Below the pieces are notes generated by a model. That model did not search any database. It saw only the letters and a program-made list of their open reading frames with translations, and was not told where the DNA came from. 56,291 bases of DNA from Aureimonas glaciei (GTDB lineage Bacteria > Pseudomonadota > Alphaproteobacteria > Rhizobiales > Rhizobiaceae): the NCBI RefSeq assembly GCF_014643375.1, contig NZ_BMJJ01000019.1:1-56291 (forward strand). The letters are read 5' to 3'. How positions within the stretch are numbered: position 1 is the stretch's first letter; every line of letters begins with the position of its first letter. This document shows positions 20,960 to 33,153 of this stretch, piece after piece. The position numbers and the translations under genes were made by a program.

Positions 20960-21715
20960 TCAGGCGTCGGTCGCGCGCAGCGACAGTTTGGTCAGCGCCC
21001 GCACCCGCCGGCGCAGGATCTCCGTGCGCATTGCCGTCAGGTGCAAGGCGAAGAACAGCAGCGTGAACCCGACGGCCGAGACCAGCAGCGGCACGAGATA
21101 GGCGGCCGGCATCGACGGCCCGCCGGCGCGCATCACGCTCGCCGGCTGGTGCAGCGTGTTCCACCAGTCGACCGAGAACTTGATGATCGGGATGTTGACG
21201 AAGCCGACGAGGACGAGGATCGCCGCCGCCTTGGCCGAGCGGCCGGGATCGTCGAGCGCGCGCGTCAGCGCGATCAGGCCGAGATACATCAGGAACAGGA
21301 TGAAGACCGAGGTCAGCCGCGCGTCCCAGACCCACCAGGTGCCCCACATCGGCCGGCCCCAGATCGAGCCGGTGACGAGCGCCAGCGCCGTGAACACCGC
21401 GCCGACGGGCGCCGCCGCCTTCACCGCGACGTCGGCCAGCGGGTGGCGCCAGACCAGCGTGCCGAGCGCCGAGGCGGACATCACCGTCCAGGCCATCATC
21501 GAGATCCAGGCGAAGGGCACGTGGATGAACATGATCCTGACGGTCGAGCCATGCTGGTAGTCCTCGGGCGCCGTCAGCCCGAGCCCGATGCCGACGGCGA
21601 GCGCCGTTGCCGCGAGGCCGTAGAGCCATGGCTGGACGGCCCCCGAGATCTGCAGGAAGCGCGTCGGATTGGCGAGGATGGCGAAACGGCCGGGGGTGGC
21701 GGAGAGATCGGTCAT
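20960..21715 (-). CDS. ccmC: Haem exporter membrane protein CcmC
   Basis: 251-aa six-helix membrane protein that presents haem to CcmE. The WWD motif is visible in WGTWWVWDARLTS, with HVPFAWISM (haem-ligand His) before it and a second conserved His after it (WNTLHQPAS). The ATG at 21715 gives the usual MTDL-type start; a TTG 12 codons upstream (21751) remains possible. The 78-bp gap to ccmB shows no gene. Confidence 0.94.
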   Translation of the reverse strand: MTDLSATPGRFAILANPTRFLQISGAVQPWLYGLAATALAVGIGLGLTAPEDYQHGSTVRIMFIHVPFAWISMMAWTVMSASALGTLVWRHPLADVAVKAAAPVGAVFTALALVTGSIWGRPMWGTWWVWDARLTSVFILFLMYLGLIALTRALDDPGRSAKAAAILVLVGFVNIPIIKFSVDWWNTLHQPASVMRAGGPSMPAAYLVPLLVSAVGFTLLFFALHLTAMRTEILRRRVRALTKLSLRATDA

Positions 21716-21793
21716 ATCAGCTACTTTAGAAGGTGTGGAAACCTTGAGCAAATAGACTTCTTCGTCATCGTCGCGACCGATGCCCGCAGCGGC

Positions 21794-22453
21794 TCAGTCG
21801 CCGGCGTTTTTCAGCGCCGCCGCCGCGGCGATCGGCCCCAGCACGGCGAAGAACAGAGTGAGGGCGCCGAGAATCATCAGCGGCGACAGGAAGGGATCGT
21901 TGGCGTTGACCGCGCCATAGCTCGCCGAGACGCCGAAGATCAGGACGGGGATGGCGAGCGGCAGGACGAGCACCGAAACGAGCAGGCCGCCGCGCGGCAG
22001 AGCGATGGCGACCGCCGCGCCGACGGCGCCGATGAAGGTGATCGCCGGCGTTCCCACCAGCAGCGTCAGCATCACCGCGCCGGAGGCCAACGGCTCCTGC
22101 GCCAGGAACAGGCCGAGGACGGGCGTCGCCAGAACCAGCGGCAAGGAACTCGCGGCCCAGTGCGCAAGGCATTTCGCCAGCACCACCAGCGGCAGCGGCG
22201 TGTCGCCCATGACGAGAAGGTCGAGCGTGCCGTCGTCCCGGTCCGCCTGGAACAGCCGGTCGAGGGTGAGCAGCGCCGATAGCAGCGCGCCGATCCACAG
22301 GATCGCCGGGCCGATGCGCGACAAGAGGTTGAGATCCGGCCCGAGGCCGAAGGGCATGGTCGCCACGACCGCGAGGAAGAAGATCACCCCGGTCATCGCC
22401 CCGCCGCCGCCGGCAAAGGCGAGCCTGAGATCGCGGCGGAACACCGCGATCAC
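21794..22453 (-). CDS. ccmB: Haem exporter membrane protein CcmB
   Basis: 219-aa integral membrane subunit of the CcmAB ABC transporter. Six predicted helices; LFQADRDDGTLDLL and the LPLVLAKCLAHW region are family features. The start is GTG 22453, whose last bases overlap the TGA of ccmA (GTGA), so translation is coupled. CcmAB hydrolyses ATP to release holo-CcmE from CcmC/D. No ccmE, ccmF or ccmH in this window; they are expected elsewhere in the genome. Confidence 0.93.
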   Translation of the reverse strand: MIAVFRRDLRLAFAGGGGAMTGVIFFLAVVATMPFGLGPDLNLLSRIGPAILWIGALLSALLTLDRLFQADRDDGTLDLLVMGDTPLPLVVLAKCLAHWAASSLPLVLATPVLGLFLAQEPLASGAVMLTLLVGTPAITFIGAVGAAVAIALPRGGLLVSVLVLPLAIPVLIFGVSASYGAVNANDPFLSPLMILGALTLFFAVLGPIAAAAALKNAGD

Positions 22454-23136
22454 AGCCAGCCCTCCGCCGCGAGCCGATCGGCCGCATCGAGCGACAGGGC
22501 ACCCTGCGGCGACGAAGCGTCGCCCCGGCGCTCCAGCCGCAGTTCCCGCGCGGCGAGCCCCAGCGGCTGGTGCGTCGCGGCGACGACGATGCCGCCGGTT
22601 TCCAGATGCGCGGCGAGAAGCCGGGCGAACATCGCCTGCGAGCCCTGGTCGAGCGCCGCCGTCGGCTCGTCGAGGATCCACACCGAGCGCTGGGCGACGA
22701 GCAGCCGCGCGATCGCGGCGCGGCGCTGCTGGCCGGCGGAGAGGTAGCCGAAGGGCAGCCCTGCCACGCCGGGCAGGCCGACGGCGGCGAGCGCCGCCTC
22801 GATGGCAAGGCCGGGGGTGCCGAAAAAATCGCGCCAGAAGCCGAGGCCGCCGCCGACGCTCTCGGCCGGCTTCATCGCCTGGCGGTGGCCGAGATAATGC
22901 GCGATGTCGCCGAGATGCCGCGCCGGCTCGCCGTCGGCGGCCAGGAAACCCTCGATCTCGAGCGCGCCGCCCCCCGGCGGCAGCAGGCCGGCGAGCGTGC
23001 GCAAGAGGGTCGACTTGCCGGCGCCGTTCTCGCCGGTGACGACGAGCGCCTCGCCGCCCGAAAGCGCGAAGTCCAGCGGCCCGGCGATGACGCTGCCGCC
23101 GCGGGACGCGCAGAGTTCCCGCACGACGATCCTCAT
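22450..23136 (-). CDS. ccmA: Cytochrome c maturation ATPase CcmA
   Basis: 228-aa ABC ATPase. Walker A GENGAGKSTLLRTLAG, signature LSAGQQRRAAIARL, Walker B VWILDEPTAALD and the H-loop ATHQPL are all present. It drives the CcmB/C complex. The ATG at 23136 (MRIVVRELC) is chosen over a much longer open frame upstream, whose Pro/Arg-rich sequence is not family-like and covers the acnA promoter region. First gene of the leftward ccm cluster, divergent from acnA. Confidence 0.95.
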   Translation of the reverse strand: MRIVVRELCASRGGSVIAGPLDFALSGGEALVVTGENGAGKSTLLRTLAGLLPPGGGALEIEGFLAADGEPARHLGDIAHYLGHRQAMKPAESVGGGLGFWRDFFGTPGLAIEAALAAVGLPGVAGLPFGYLSAGQQRRAAIARLLVAQRSVWILDEPTAALDQGSQAMFARLLAAHLETGGIVVAATHQPLGLAARELRLERRGDASSPQGALSLDAADRLAAEGWL

Positions 23137-23578
23137 CGGCCGGCGACGGGGGACGAAGCCCGCTTCGGCAGAGGCAGCGTGGAGAGCGACAACAGGATCA
23201 TCCCGCTGCTTTGCCGCAAAGCCTGGCTGCCGGCAAGCGGCCTGCCGCGGGACGCCGCGCGGCGGTCCGGCGCAGCATCCGGTGCAAGCCCGCCACACCC
23301 GCGGCGGCGGTCTTGCGCGAGGCTTTTCGCAGCGCGGCGATATTCGCGAAATCCTGCCGGTTCGCCCTTTATAGCCGTTACAAACTTGCCTATAAGGGCG
23401 GCAACCACACCAGCGGCCGGGGTGGAGTTTCAGTGCCGAAACGAATTCGCCCTCCCCTTGCGGACGGGCTTCGGGGCGGACAGGCGGAAATGGTCGTACC
23501 CGCACTTTCGGCGCTTTTCCGCGCGCCGCAGGCGTTCGCCTTTCGGACAATCATTCAGTTCGAGAAGGAACAGACGCC
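23137..23578. other. 442-bp divergent ccmA/acnA spacer
   Basis: No gene supported. It must carry the promoters of the leftward ccm operon and rightward acnA. The most striking element is the inverted pair at 23364-23399. The rest is GC-rich. Confidence 0.5.
23364..23399. promoter_or_regulatory. Inverted TATA-like pair, possible divergent promoter
   Basis: GCCCTTTATAG (23364-23374) and CTATAAGGGC (23390-23399) are inverted copies 15 nt apart. Each contains a -10-like TATAAA/TATAAG hexamer on its own strand. This symmetrical layout would suit overlapping divergent promoters or a dimeric operator controlling ccmA and acnA. No good -35 boxes are visible. Confidence 0.4.
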
Positions 23579-26323
<2,745 letters not shown>

Positions 26324-26358
26324 GGGTCGCCAGGCCGTCGCCAGGATAAAGGCTCCGA

Positions 26359-26387
26359 CCGCCGGCACCCGTGCCGGCGGTTTTTTT
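26359..26387 (+). terminator. Intrinsic terminator of acnA
   Basis: CCGCCGGCAC and GTGCCGGCGG form a perfect 10-bp stem with a two-base spacer, followed by seven T. Confidence 0.93.
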
Positions 26388-26580
26388 CTTGGCAAGGACA
26401 GGGTCGGCCGATCACGTTTCGGGTGCGGCCCCGCGGCCCGCCCTCACCCGCAATTGAGTGGTGAGTGCACGCTTCCGCGACTAGTTTGCCGCCAGCAAGC
26501 GCGTTATGCGTCTGCCTTATGGATTGCTGATGACGATGGCCCTGCGTGGAGACGGCAAGACGGTCCCCATTCGACCGGCC

Positions 26581-27384
26581 ATGCCCCTGCCCCCGGATTC
26601 GAAGCGGAAATCGACCCACGTGACTACTGGCCGCGTCCTTGCCCTTGCCGCTGCCTTGCTCCTCGCCGGCCGGGTGGCTGCCGACGAGCATCCGTCGAAC
26701 AGTCGCGACGTCAGGGGCGTCGTCGAGCTTTTCACCAGCCAGGGCTGCTCCTCCTGTCCGCCGGCCGACCGCATCCTCGCCAAGCTGGCGCGGGAACCCG
26801 ACATCGTCGCGCTGGCCTATCATGTCGACTACTGGGACTATATCGGCTGGAGCGATCCGCTCGGCAGCCGCGCCAATACCGACCGCCAGCGGGCCTATTC
26901 CAAGGCGCTCGGCAGCGGCACGATCTATACGCCGCAGGCCGTCGTCAACGGCCAGCGCGACGTCGTCGGCTCGCGCGAGGCGGACATCCGCCGCGCGCTC
27001 GAGGAGACGGCGACGGCTGGCGACGAGCGGCCGGTCTCGGTCGAACTGTCCATTCAGGGCGACCGCCTACACATCAGCGCCGATGGCGTCCCCGCCAGGA
27101 TCGGTGGCCGCGCGCCGGTGCTGATGCTGATCACCTACGACGAAGCGATCGAGACGGTGATCGACAAGGGCGAGAACAAGGGGCTGACGCTCCGCGACGC
27201 CCATGCCGTGCGCGACTGGCGCATTCTCGGCATGTGGGACGGCAAGGCCCTGGCCGTGGACATCCCGCTGGCGTCGATCCTGGGACCGGAAGCCCGCAAG
27301 GGCGGCTGCGCGGCGGTGCTGCAATCGGTCACCGCGGCCGGCGCGCCCGGGCCGATCCTGGCCGCCGCCGCCATCGACTTCTGA
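26581..27384 (+). CDS. DUF1223 secreted thioredoxin-like protein
   Basis: 267 aa. A signal-peptide-like segment (GRVLALAAALLLAGRVAADE) precedes a thioredoxin-fold domain with VVELFTSQGCSSCPPAD, i.e. a CSSC redox pair, followed by AYHVDYWDYIGWSDPL and IYTPQAVVNGQ. These are the hallmarks of DUF1223, a periplasmic family of unproven function, probably thiol-related. The start is uncertain: ATG 26581 is used, but a GTG at 26620 would put the signal peptide right at the N terminus, and an ATG at 26506 would lengthen it; none has a strong Shine-Dalgarno. Confidence 0.85.
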   Translation: MPLPPDSKRKSTHVTTGRVLALAAALLLAGRVAADEHPSNSRDVRGVVELFTSQGCSSCPPADRILAKLAREPDIVALAYHVDYWDYIGWSDPLGSRANTDRQRAYSKALGSGTIYTPQAVVNGQRDVVGSREADIRRALEETATAGDERPVSVELSIQGDRLHISADGVPARIGGRAPVLMLITYDEAIETVIDKGENKGLTLRDAHAVRDWRILGMWDGKALAVDIPLASILGPEARKGGCAAVLQSVTAAGAPGPILAAAAIDF

Positions 27385-27637
27385 TGGCCGACTGACGCCC
27401 CGGTCACCGGCCGCGGGATCGCCGCCGACGGGCGCCTTTGCCCTTGCCGGACAGGCCCTGGCTGGCTCGCGCGCGGTCAGGCACATCGCAAAAACCGCAC
27501 GCAGCGCGCGCACCGTCAGGCAAAAGCTTTTGCCGACCAGAGGCTTTCATGGCACCATGACGGAATCGAGGGACGCAGATCCTTCATCCTGAACGCTCGC
27601 CTCGCGCTCTTGCGCAGGCTCGCAAGGGGAACGGAAT

Positions 27638-28009
27638 TTGGCTGATCTCGCTTCGGAACACGCCGCCACGGCGACCCTCATCGACTTCGCCGCCGCCCGA
27701 AGCCCGCCCGTCCCGCTCGTCTGCTTCGACCGCCGGGAGTTCTCCGAGATCCTCAACGTCTACGGCCGCATGGTCGCCGCCGGCGAGTGGCGCGACTACG
27801 CGATCGACACGTTGAAGGACCGCGCGGTGTTCTCGATCTTCCGCCGGACGAGCGAGATGCCGCTGTTTCGCATCGAGAAGAACCCGAAACTCGCCCGGCG
27901 CCAGGGCGCCTTCAGCGTCGTGGCCGCCGGCGGCCTCGTGCTGAAGCGCGGCCATGATCTCGGCCAGGTGATGAAGGTTTTTGACAAGGCTCTGAAGCTG
28001 GTCCGGTGA
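27638..28009 (+). CDS. DUF2794 family protein
   Basis: 123-aa small cytosolic protein of unknown function found almost only in alphaproteobacteria. Family features include VCFDRREFSEILNVYGRMVAAGEWRDYAID, then FSIFRRTSEMPLFRIEK and a final KRGHDLGQVMKVFD. The start is TTG (MADLASEHA) behind AAGGGGAACGG. Stands alone; the 253 bp between DUF1223 and this gene hold no further gene I can see. Confidence 0.88.
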   Translation: MADLASEHAATATLIDFAAARSPPVPLVCFDRREFSEILNVYGRMVAAGEWRDYAIDTLKDRAVFSIFRRTSEMPLFRIEKNPKLARRQGAFSVVAAGGLVLKRGHDLGQVMKVFDKALKLVR

Positions 28010-28115
28010 GCACGGCCCCCGGCGCCGGCTTCTCCAGCCCGGGGACGTGGATGCGACAGCAGACGGTCGGCCGGCAGAGGCCGCTTGAACCAGCCCTTCG
28101 GCCCGCCGAAAAACC

Positions 28116-28676
28116 TCAGCCCTTGATCAACCCGGGCGGGTGGGTCTCGTCGGGCAGGCTCATGCGGCCGTCGCCGATCGGGATCTGCATGAAGACGGTG
28201 TCGATCCAGCGGCCGAACTTGAAGCCCGAGCCGTGGAAGATGCCGATGGTGCGAAACCCGGCCCGCTCGTGCAGCCGGATCGAAGGCGCATGGTCGGAAC
28301 CGCCGATCACCGCGATCATCTGGCGAAAGCCGCCCTCCTCGCAGAGCTCCAGGAGGCGTTCGAGCAGCGCGCTGCCGGCGCCGCGGCCGTAGGCTTCCGG
28401 GGCGATGTAGACGGAATCCTCGACGGACCAGCGATAGGCCGGCCGGGCCCGGAAGGGGCCGGCATAGGCATAGCCGATGACGCGGTCGTGGCGGTCGGCG
28501 GCGACGATGTAGGGATAGCCCTGCGCCTTCAGGGTCTCGAAGCGCGCCTGCATCTCCGCCTCGTCCGGCGGCACCAGCTCGAAGGTCGCGGTTCCGTTCA
28601 GGACGGCGTGGCCGTAGATCTCGGCAAGCCGCGGCACGTCGGCGAGAACCGCCTCACGCAGGACAAAGGCACTCAT
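28116..28676 (-). CDS. GNAT N-acetyltransferase, phosphinothricin-acetyltransferase-like
   Basis: 186 aa. It has the layout of the Pat/Bar-like COG1247 subgroup: N-terminal LREAVLADVPRLAEIYGHAVLNGTATFE, then GYAYAGPFRARPAYRWSVEDSVYI, the acetyl-CoA loop YGRGAGSALLERLLE, and IAVIGGSDHAPSIRLHERAGF. Expected to acetylate a small amine such as an amino-acid analogue or methionine sulfoximine type compound. Start at ATG 28676 (MSAFVLREA), where family similarity begins. Confidence 0.9.
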   Translation of the reverse strand: MSAFVLREAVLADVPRLAEIYGHAVLNGTATFELVPPDEAEMQARFETLKAQGYPYIVAADRHDRVIGYAYAGPFRARPAYRWSVEDSVYIAPEAYGRGAGSALLERLLELCEEGGFRQMIAVIGGSDHAPSIRLHERAGFRTIGIFHGSGFKFGRWIDTVFMQIPIGDGRMSLPDETHPPGLIKG

Positions 28677-28734
28677 CGCTGTTCCAGTTCTGGCTGATCC
28701 GCGTCCTTCCCATCGCAAACCCGCGCGCAAAAGA

Positions 28735-28760
28735 AAAGGGCGACCCGAGGGCCGCCCTTT
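28735..28760 (-). terminator. Intrinsic terminator of the Bax inhibitor-1 gene
   Basis: An 8-bp AAAGGGCG/CGCCCTTT stem is extended by three further pairs after one mismatch. On the minus strand it is followed by TCTTTTG, giving a T-rich tail. Confidence 0.8.
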
Positions 28761-28782
28761 CTGTCGTTCCGATCTCGCTGGC

Positions 28783-29547
28783 TTAGCGGCGCGAGCCGAA
28801 GAGCTGCAGCAGGAACATGAACATGTTGATGAAGTCGAGGTAGAGGCGCAGCGCGCCCATGATCGCCTTGCGGCCCATGACCGCCGAGCCGTCGCCCTCG
28901 TAGTACATTTCCTTGATCTGCTGCGTGTCGTAGGCGGTGAGGCCGGCGAAGACCAGCACGCCGATCGCCGAGATGGCGAAGGCGAGCGCGCTGGAGGCGA
29001 GGAAGATGTTCACCACCGAGGCGATGATGATGCCGATCACGCCCATGAACAGGAACGAGCCCCAGGCCGAGAGGTCACGCTTCGTCGTGTAGCCGAAGAG
29101 CGACAGCGCGCCGAAGGAGGCGGCAGTGACGAAGAACACCTGCACGATCGACTGCTGCGTGTAGACCATGAAGATCGTCGACAGCGACAGGCCGACGAGC
29201 GCCGCATAGCCCCAGAAGGTCGCCTGCGCCGCCGCGACGCTCATCTTGTGCACGCGGAACGACAGGAACATCACCATCGCCAGCGGCGCGAACATCAGCA
29301 CCCACTTCAGCGGCGATCCGAACACCGTCTGGCCGAGCGGCGTCAGCGCGGTGATGTCGCCGTTGGCGTTCGTCACCACGGACATCGTGAACATCACGTA
29401 GGCCGCGATGCCGGTAATGGCGAGACCACCCGCCATCAGATTGTAGACCTTGATCATGTAGGAGCGCAGGCCCTGGTCGATCGTGACGTCAACCGTGGAC
29501 CCGGCCAGCGGGACGCTGCGCGCGCCCTGATTCCATTTGTCAGCCAT
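28783..29547 (-). CDS. Bax inhibitor-1/YccA family membrane protein
   Basis: 254-aa inner-membrane protein with seven hydrophobic helices, of the BI-1 (TMBIM) family, some members of which are pH-sensitive calcium leak channels or FtsH modulators. Typical features are the N-terminal DQGLRSYMIKVYNLMAGGL, TLIYT-like FMVYTQQS, the AYDTQQIKEMYYEG segment and LRLYLDFINMFMFLLQLFG at the end with the conserved Asp pair. Monocistronic, with its own terminator. Confidence 0.93.
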   Translation of the reverse strand: MADKWNQGARSVPLAGSTVDVTIDQGLRSYMIKVYNLMAGGLAITGIAAYVMFTMSVVTNANGDITALTPLGQTVFGSPLKWVLMFAPLAMVMFLSFRVHKMSVAAAQATFWGYAALVGLSLSTIFMVYTQQSIVQVFFVTAASFGALSLFGYTTKRDLSAWGSFLFMGVIGIIIASVVNIFLASSALAFAISAIGVLVFAGLTAYDTQQIKEMYYEGDGSAVMGRKAIMGALRLYLDFINMFMFLLQLFGSRR

Positions 29548-29758
29548 CGTTAGCTTCCCTCTTCTGCCCTCCCCGTCCGGTGTCGATCCAGCGCCGTGGC
29601 GCGATCGAGGCGCCGCTGTCGGGGTCCAGCATGCCTGACGTTAATATGCGGATTGCCGCGCCGCGGCACAAGGCCATGACCGGCTTCGACCTCGGTTGAA
29701 GGCGCCGGGCGGGATTAAATCTCCGTCATCCCGGCGCCTGAGCCCCTTCCGGCGAGGA

Positions 29759-32353
29759 TCAGAGACTCCGCAGCACGGGCGCTGCCTTCTGCCCGAGCAC
29801 CCGCCAGGTGCCGAGCAGGCCGAAGCCGACGGTGAGGACCAGCGAGACGACGAGCGTCGTGAGCGCCACCACCGGATCGAAGTGGTAGGGCAACTGCATG
29901 ATCGATGAGACCACGAACCAGGCGGCCAGCGCCCCGGCGGCGATGGCGAAGACGGCGGTGGCGAGGCCCAGCAGCATGTATTCCGTCGTGAAGGCCAGGA
30001 TCAGCGTCGCCCGTGTCGCGCCCAGCGTCTTCAAGACGACGGCGTCGTGGATGCGGTTGCGGTTGCCGGCGGCGAGCGCCCCCGACAGCACCAGCACCGA
30101 GGCGACGAGCGCCACCGCCGCCGCCGCCCGGATCGCCAGCGCCAGCTGCGCGATCAGCCCGTTGATCGCGTCGAGCGCCTCCTTTACCCTCACCGTCGTC
30201 ACCGCGGGATAGGCATTGGTGACGCCGTTCAGCACCGCCCGCTCGGTGTCGGCACTGGCGCCGGGAATGGACAGCGTCGCCAGCCAGGCATGCGGCGCGC
30301 CAGCGAAGGTGTTGGGCGAGAACACCATGACGAAGTTGATCGACAGGGATTCCCATTCGACCGTGCGGAAATTGGCGATCTTCGCCGTGATGTCGCGGCC
30401 GAGCACGTTCACCGTCAGCGTCTCGCCGATCTTCAGCCCGAGCTCTCCCGCTTCCTCGGCGGAGAAGGAGACGAGCGGCTCGCCGCTGTAGTCGGCCGGC
30501 CACCATGCGCCCTCGGTGACGTTGGAGTTTTCCGGCAGGCTCGGCGCGTAGGTGACTCCGCGATCGCCGCGCAGGACCCAGCCGCCCTCGGCCGGGATCG
30601 GAATCTTGGCGACGTCGACGCCGTTCAGCTGGGTGATGCGGCCGCGCAGCATGGGCGCGGCATCGAGCGTCGAGCCCGGCGCCAGCCGGTCGATCTCGGC
30701 GCGGAAGGGATCGATCTGGTCCTTCTGGATGTCGACGAAGAAGAAGTTCGGCGCCCGGTCGGCGAGCCCCGTCGAGATCTCCCGGCGCAGGTCGTTGTCG
30801 ATGACGGCGAGCGTCACGAGCAGCGTCAGCCCAAGGCCGAGCGACAGGACGACCGAGGCCGTCAGCGCCCCCGGCCGGTGAATGTTGCCGATGGCGAGCC
30901 TGAGCGGCGTCGAGCCGACGCGCGGCATCTTGCGCGCCAGAAGCTGGATGCCCCAGGCGACGCCGCGCAGGATCAGGAAGGCGACGGCCGTCGCCACGAG
31001 AAACGTCCCGGCGATCCGCCGATCGTCCGCCATGGCGAGCGCCAGCGCGGCAATGACGGCGGCCAGCCCGATAGCGCCGAGGAGATAGCTCCAGCGCATG
31101 CCGGTATTGCCGGCGGTCGACATTTCGCGAAACAGCGCCGTGGCCGGTACGTCGCGCGTGCGGCCGAGCGGCAGCAGCGCGAAGGCGAGCGAGGTGAGCA
31201 GGCCGAACACCGCCGCTAGCGCCAGCGCGCTGGGATAGATGGAGGCACTGGCCGCCACCGGGATGACGCTTTCGAGGAAGCGCGCCGTGGCAAACGGTGC
31301 CAGCGCCCCGAGGACGAGGCCGAGCGCCACGCCGACGAGCGCCAGCGTCATGATCTGGATGAGATAGATGGTGACGACGAAGGTTCCGCCGGCGCCCAGG
31401 CTCTTGAAGGTCGCGATCACCTGGCGCTTGGAATCGAGATAGGCGTTCACCGCATTGGCAACGCCGACCCCCCCGACGATCAGCGCGGTGAGGCCGACCA
31501 GCGTCAGGAACTGCGAGAAGCGCTCGATGTTGCGCTGGAGCGAAGGGGCGGCGCGGTCGGAGGTGCGCACGCTCCAGCCGGCGGCGGGAAAGCGCTCGTT
31601 CGCCTGCTCCGAGATCGCCTCGGCATCAGCGCCGGCCGGCAGCCGCACCTTGTAGGAGTGCTCGATCAGGCTGCCCGGCTGCATCAGGCCCGTCGTCGCG
31701 AGCGCCGCTTCCGACAGGAGCAGGCGCGGGGCGAAATTCATGCCGTCCGACAGGAGATCCGGCTCGGCGGTGACGACGCCGCGAATCTCGAGCTCAGCCG
31801 AACCGAGCTTCAGCAGGGCCCCCGGCGCGATGCCCATCCGGTCGAGCAGTTCCTGCGCGACGACGGCGCCGAAACGGCCGTCGCGCTCGCCGAGGAGTTC
31901 GGGCAGCGGCACGGCCGGCTGCGTGACGAGGGTGCCATAGAGCGGATATCCCTCGCCGACCGCCTTCACCTCGACCAGCGACTGGTCGCTGCCGTCGGGG
32001 AGGCGCGCCATGGACCGCATGCCGATCGTGGTGGACACCGTGCCGAGGCTGTCGAGATAAGCACGCTCGGGCTCGCTCACCGTGCGCTGGACGAGGGCAA
32101 AGCGCAGGTCGCCGCCGAGAATGGCGCGGCCCTGGTCGGAAATGCCCTGGGTCATCATCTGCGAGACCGAGTTCACCGCCGCGATCGAGGCGACGCCGAG
32201 GGTGATGCAGGCGAGGAAAATGTAGAAGCCGGAGAGGCCGCCGCGCATTTCGCGGAAGGCGAAGCGCGCCGCCAGCTTCAGCTGGGCGCCGCGTCCGCCC
32301 GCGGCGGCGCGGGCCCGGTCGCGCGACCCGGCGACGGCGTCGACCGCCGTCAT
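29759..32353 (-). CDS. ABC transporter permease, YbbP/FtsX-MacB type
   Basis: 864-aa permease of the long two-FtsX-domain kind (10 predicted helices). A helix at ~35-55 (FYIFLACITLGVASIAAV) is followed by a periplasmic MacB-PCD-like domain, a three-helix FtsX unit (~265-410), two extra helices, a second periplasmic region (~520-700) and a final FtsX unit (~710-860). Related to E. coli YbbP. Start overlaps the stop of the ATPase gene (ATGA). With the ATPase and divergent tesA it forms the conserved ybbAP-tesA locus, probably exporting or extracting a lipid-like substrate; substrate unproven. Confidence 0.92.
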   Translation of the reverse strand: MTAVDAVAGSRDRARAAAGGRGAQLKLAARFAFREMRGGLSGFYIFLACITLGVASIAAVNSVSQMMTQGISDQGRAILGGDLRFALVQRTVSEPERAYLDSLGTVSTTIGMRSMARLPDGSDQSLVEVKAVGEGYPLYGTLVTQPAVPLPELLGERDGRFGAVVAQELLDRMGIAPGALLKLGSAELEIRGVVTAEPDLLSDGMNFAPRLLLSEAALATTGLMQPGSLIEHSYKVRLPAGADAEAISEQANERFPAAGWSVRTSDRAAPSLQRNIERFSQFLTLVGLTALIVGGVGVANAVNAYLDSKRQVIATFKSLGAGGTFVVTIYLIQIMTLALVGVALGLVLGALAPFATARFLESVIPVAASASIYPSALALAAVFGLLTSLAFALLPLGRTRDVPATALFREMSTAGNTGMRWSYLLGAIGLAAVIAALALAMADDRRIAGTFLVATAVAFLILRGVAWGIQLLARKMPRVGSTPLRLAIGNIHRPGALTASVVLSLGLGLTLLVTLAVIDNDLRREISTGLADRAPNFFFVDIQKDQIDPFRAEIDRLAPGSTLDAAPMLRGRITQLNGVDVAKIPIPAEGGWVLRGDRGVTYAPSLPENSNVTEGAWWPADYSGEPLVSFSAEEAGELGLKIGETLTVNVLGRDITAKIANFRTVEWESLSINFVMVFSPNTFAGAPHAWLATLSIPGASADTERAVLNGVTNAYPAVTTVRVKEALDAINGLIAQLALAIRAAAAVALVASVLVLSGALAAGNRNRIHDAVVLKTLGATRATLILAFTTEYMLLGLATAVFAIAAGALAAWFVVSSIMQLPYHFDPVVALTTLVVSLVLTVGFGLLGTWRVLGQKAAPVLRSL

Positions 32354-33087
32354 GGCACCATCCCGGAGCGGCTCTCGCCGCTCTGGCCGGCAAGCGGCGG
32401 CCGGCCGACACCGTTTGGCGTCTCGATTTCGCCGCTGCGCACCCGCACCTCGCGGCCGCAACGCGCGGCGAGATCGCGGTCATGGGTGACGAGCACCAGC
32501 GTCATCTGCCGGCGCGCCTGTTCGGCAAAGAGGAGGTCGGCGATCTGCACCCCCGTCGCCGCATCGAGATTGCCGGTGGGCTCATCGGCGATGAGGATCG
32601 CCGGCTCCGGCGCCAGCGCCCGCGCCATGGCGACGCGCTGCTGCTCGCCGCCGGAGAGCTCTCCCGGATAATGCGTCACCCGGTCCTTCAAACCGACATT
32701 GGCGAGCTCGCGCTCGGCCCGCGCGAAGGCATCCGAATGGCCGGCGAGCTCCAGCGGCACCGCGACGTTTTCGAGCGCCGTCATGTTTGGGATGAGGTGG
32801 AACGATTGAAAGACGATGCCGATGTTGCGGCCGCGAAAGGTCGCGAGTTGATCCTCGCTAAGCGGCCCCAGCGCCTGGCCGGCGATCTCCACCAGCCCGC
32901 TGTCGGCGCGCTCGAGGCCGGCCAGCACCATCAGCAGCGTCGACTTGCCGGAACCGGAGGGGCCGACGATGCCGACCGACTCGCCGCGCTCGACCACGAG
33001 GTCCATGCCCTTCAGCACATGCACCGAGGACCGGCCGCTGCCGAGGGTCAGGTGGACATTCTGTAATCGGATCGCCGGTTCTGCCAC
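32350..33087 (-). CDS. ABC transporter ATP-binding protein, YbbA type
   Basis: 245-aa ATPase of the MacB/LolD/YbbA group. Walker A GPSGSGKSTLLMVLAG near residue 42, Q-loop GIVFQSFHLIPNMTALENV, signature LSGGEQQRVAMARAL, Walker B ILIADEPTGNLD and H-loop VTHD. Partner of the overlapping permease gene. Only 66 bp separate its start from the divergent esterase gene, so promoters must overlap. Confidence 0.93.
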   Translation of the reverse strand: MAEPAIRLQNVHLTLGSGRSSVHVLKGMDLVVERGESVGIVGPSGSGKSTLLMVLAGLERADSGLVEIAGQALGPLSEDQLATFRGRNIGIVFQSFHLIPNMTALENVAVPLELAGHSDAFARAERELANVGLKDRVTHYPGELSGGEQQRVAMARALAPEPAILIADEPTGNLDAATGVQIADLLFAEQARRQMTLVLVTHDRDLAARCGREVRVRSGEIETPNGVGRPPLAGQSGESRSGMVP

Positions 33088-33153
33088 GCGTCAGGGTCCC
33101 TATATGCTGGGTTACGGGCCTTCGCCGGAGGCCGATCGCTATATGGGCCCCTG

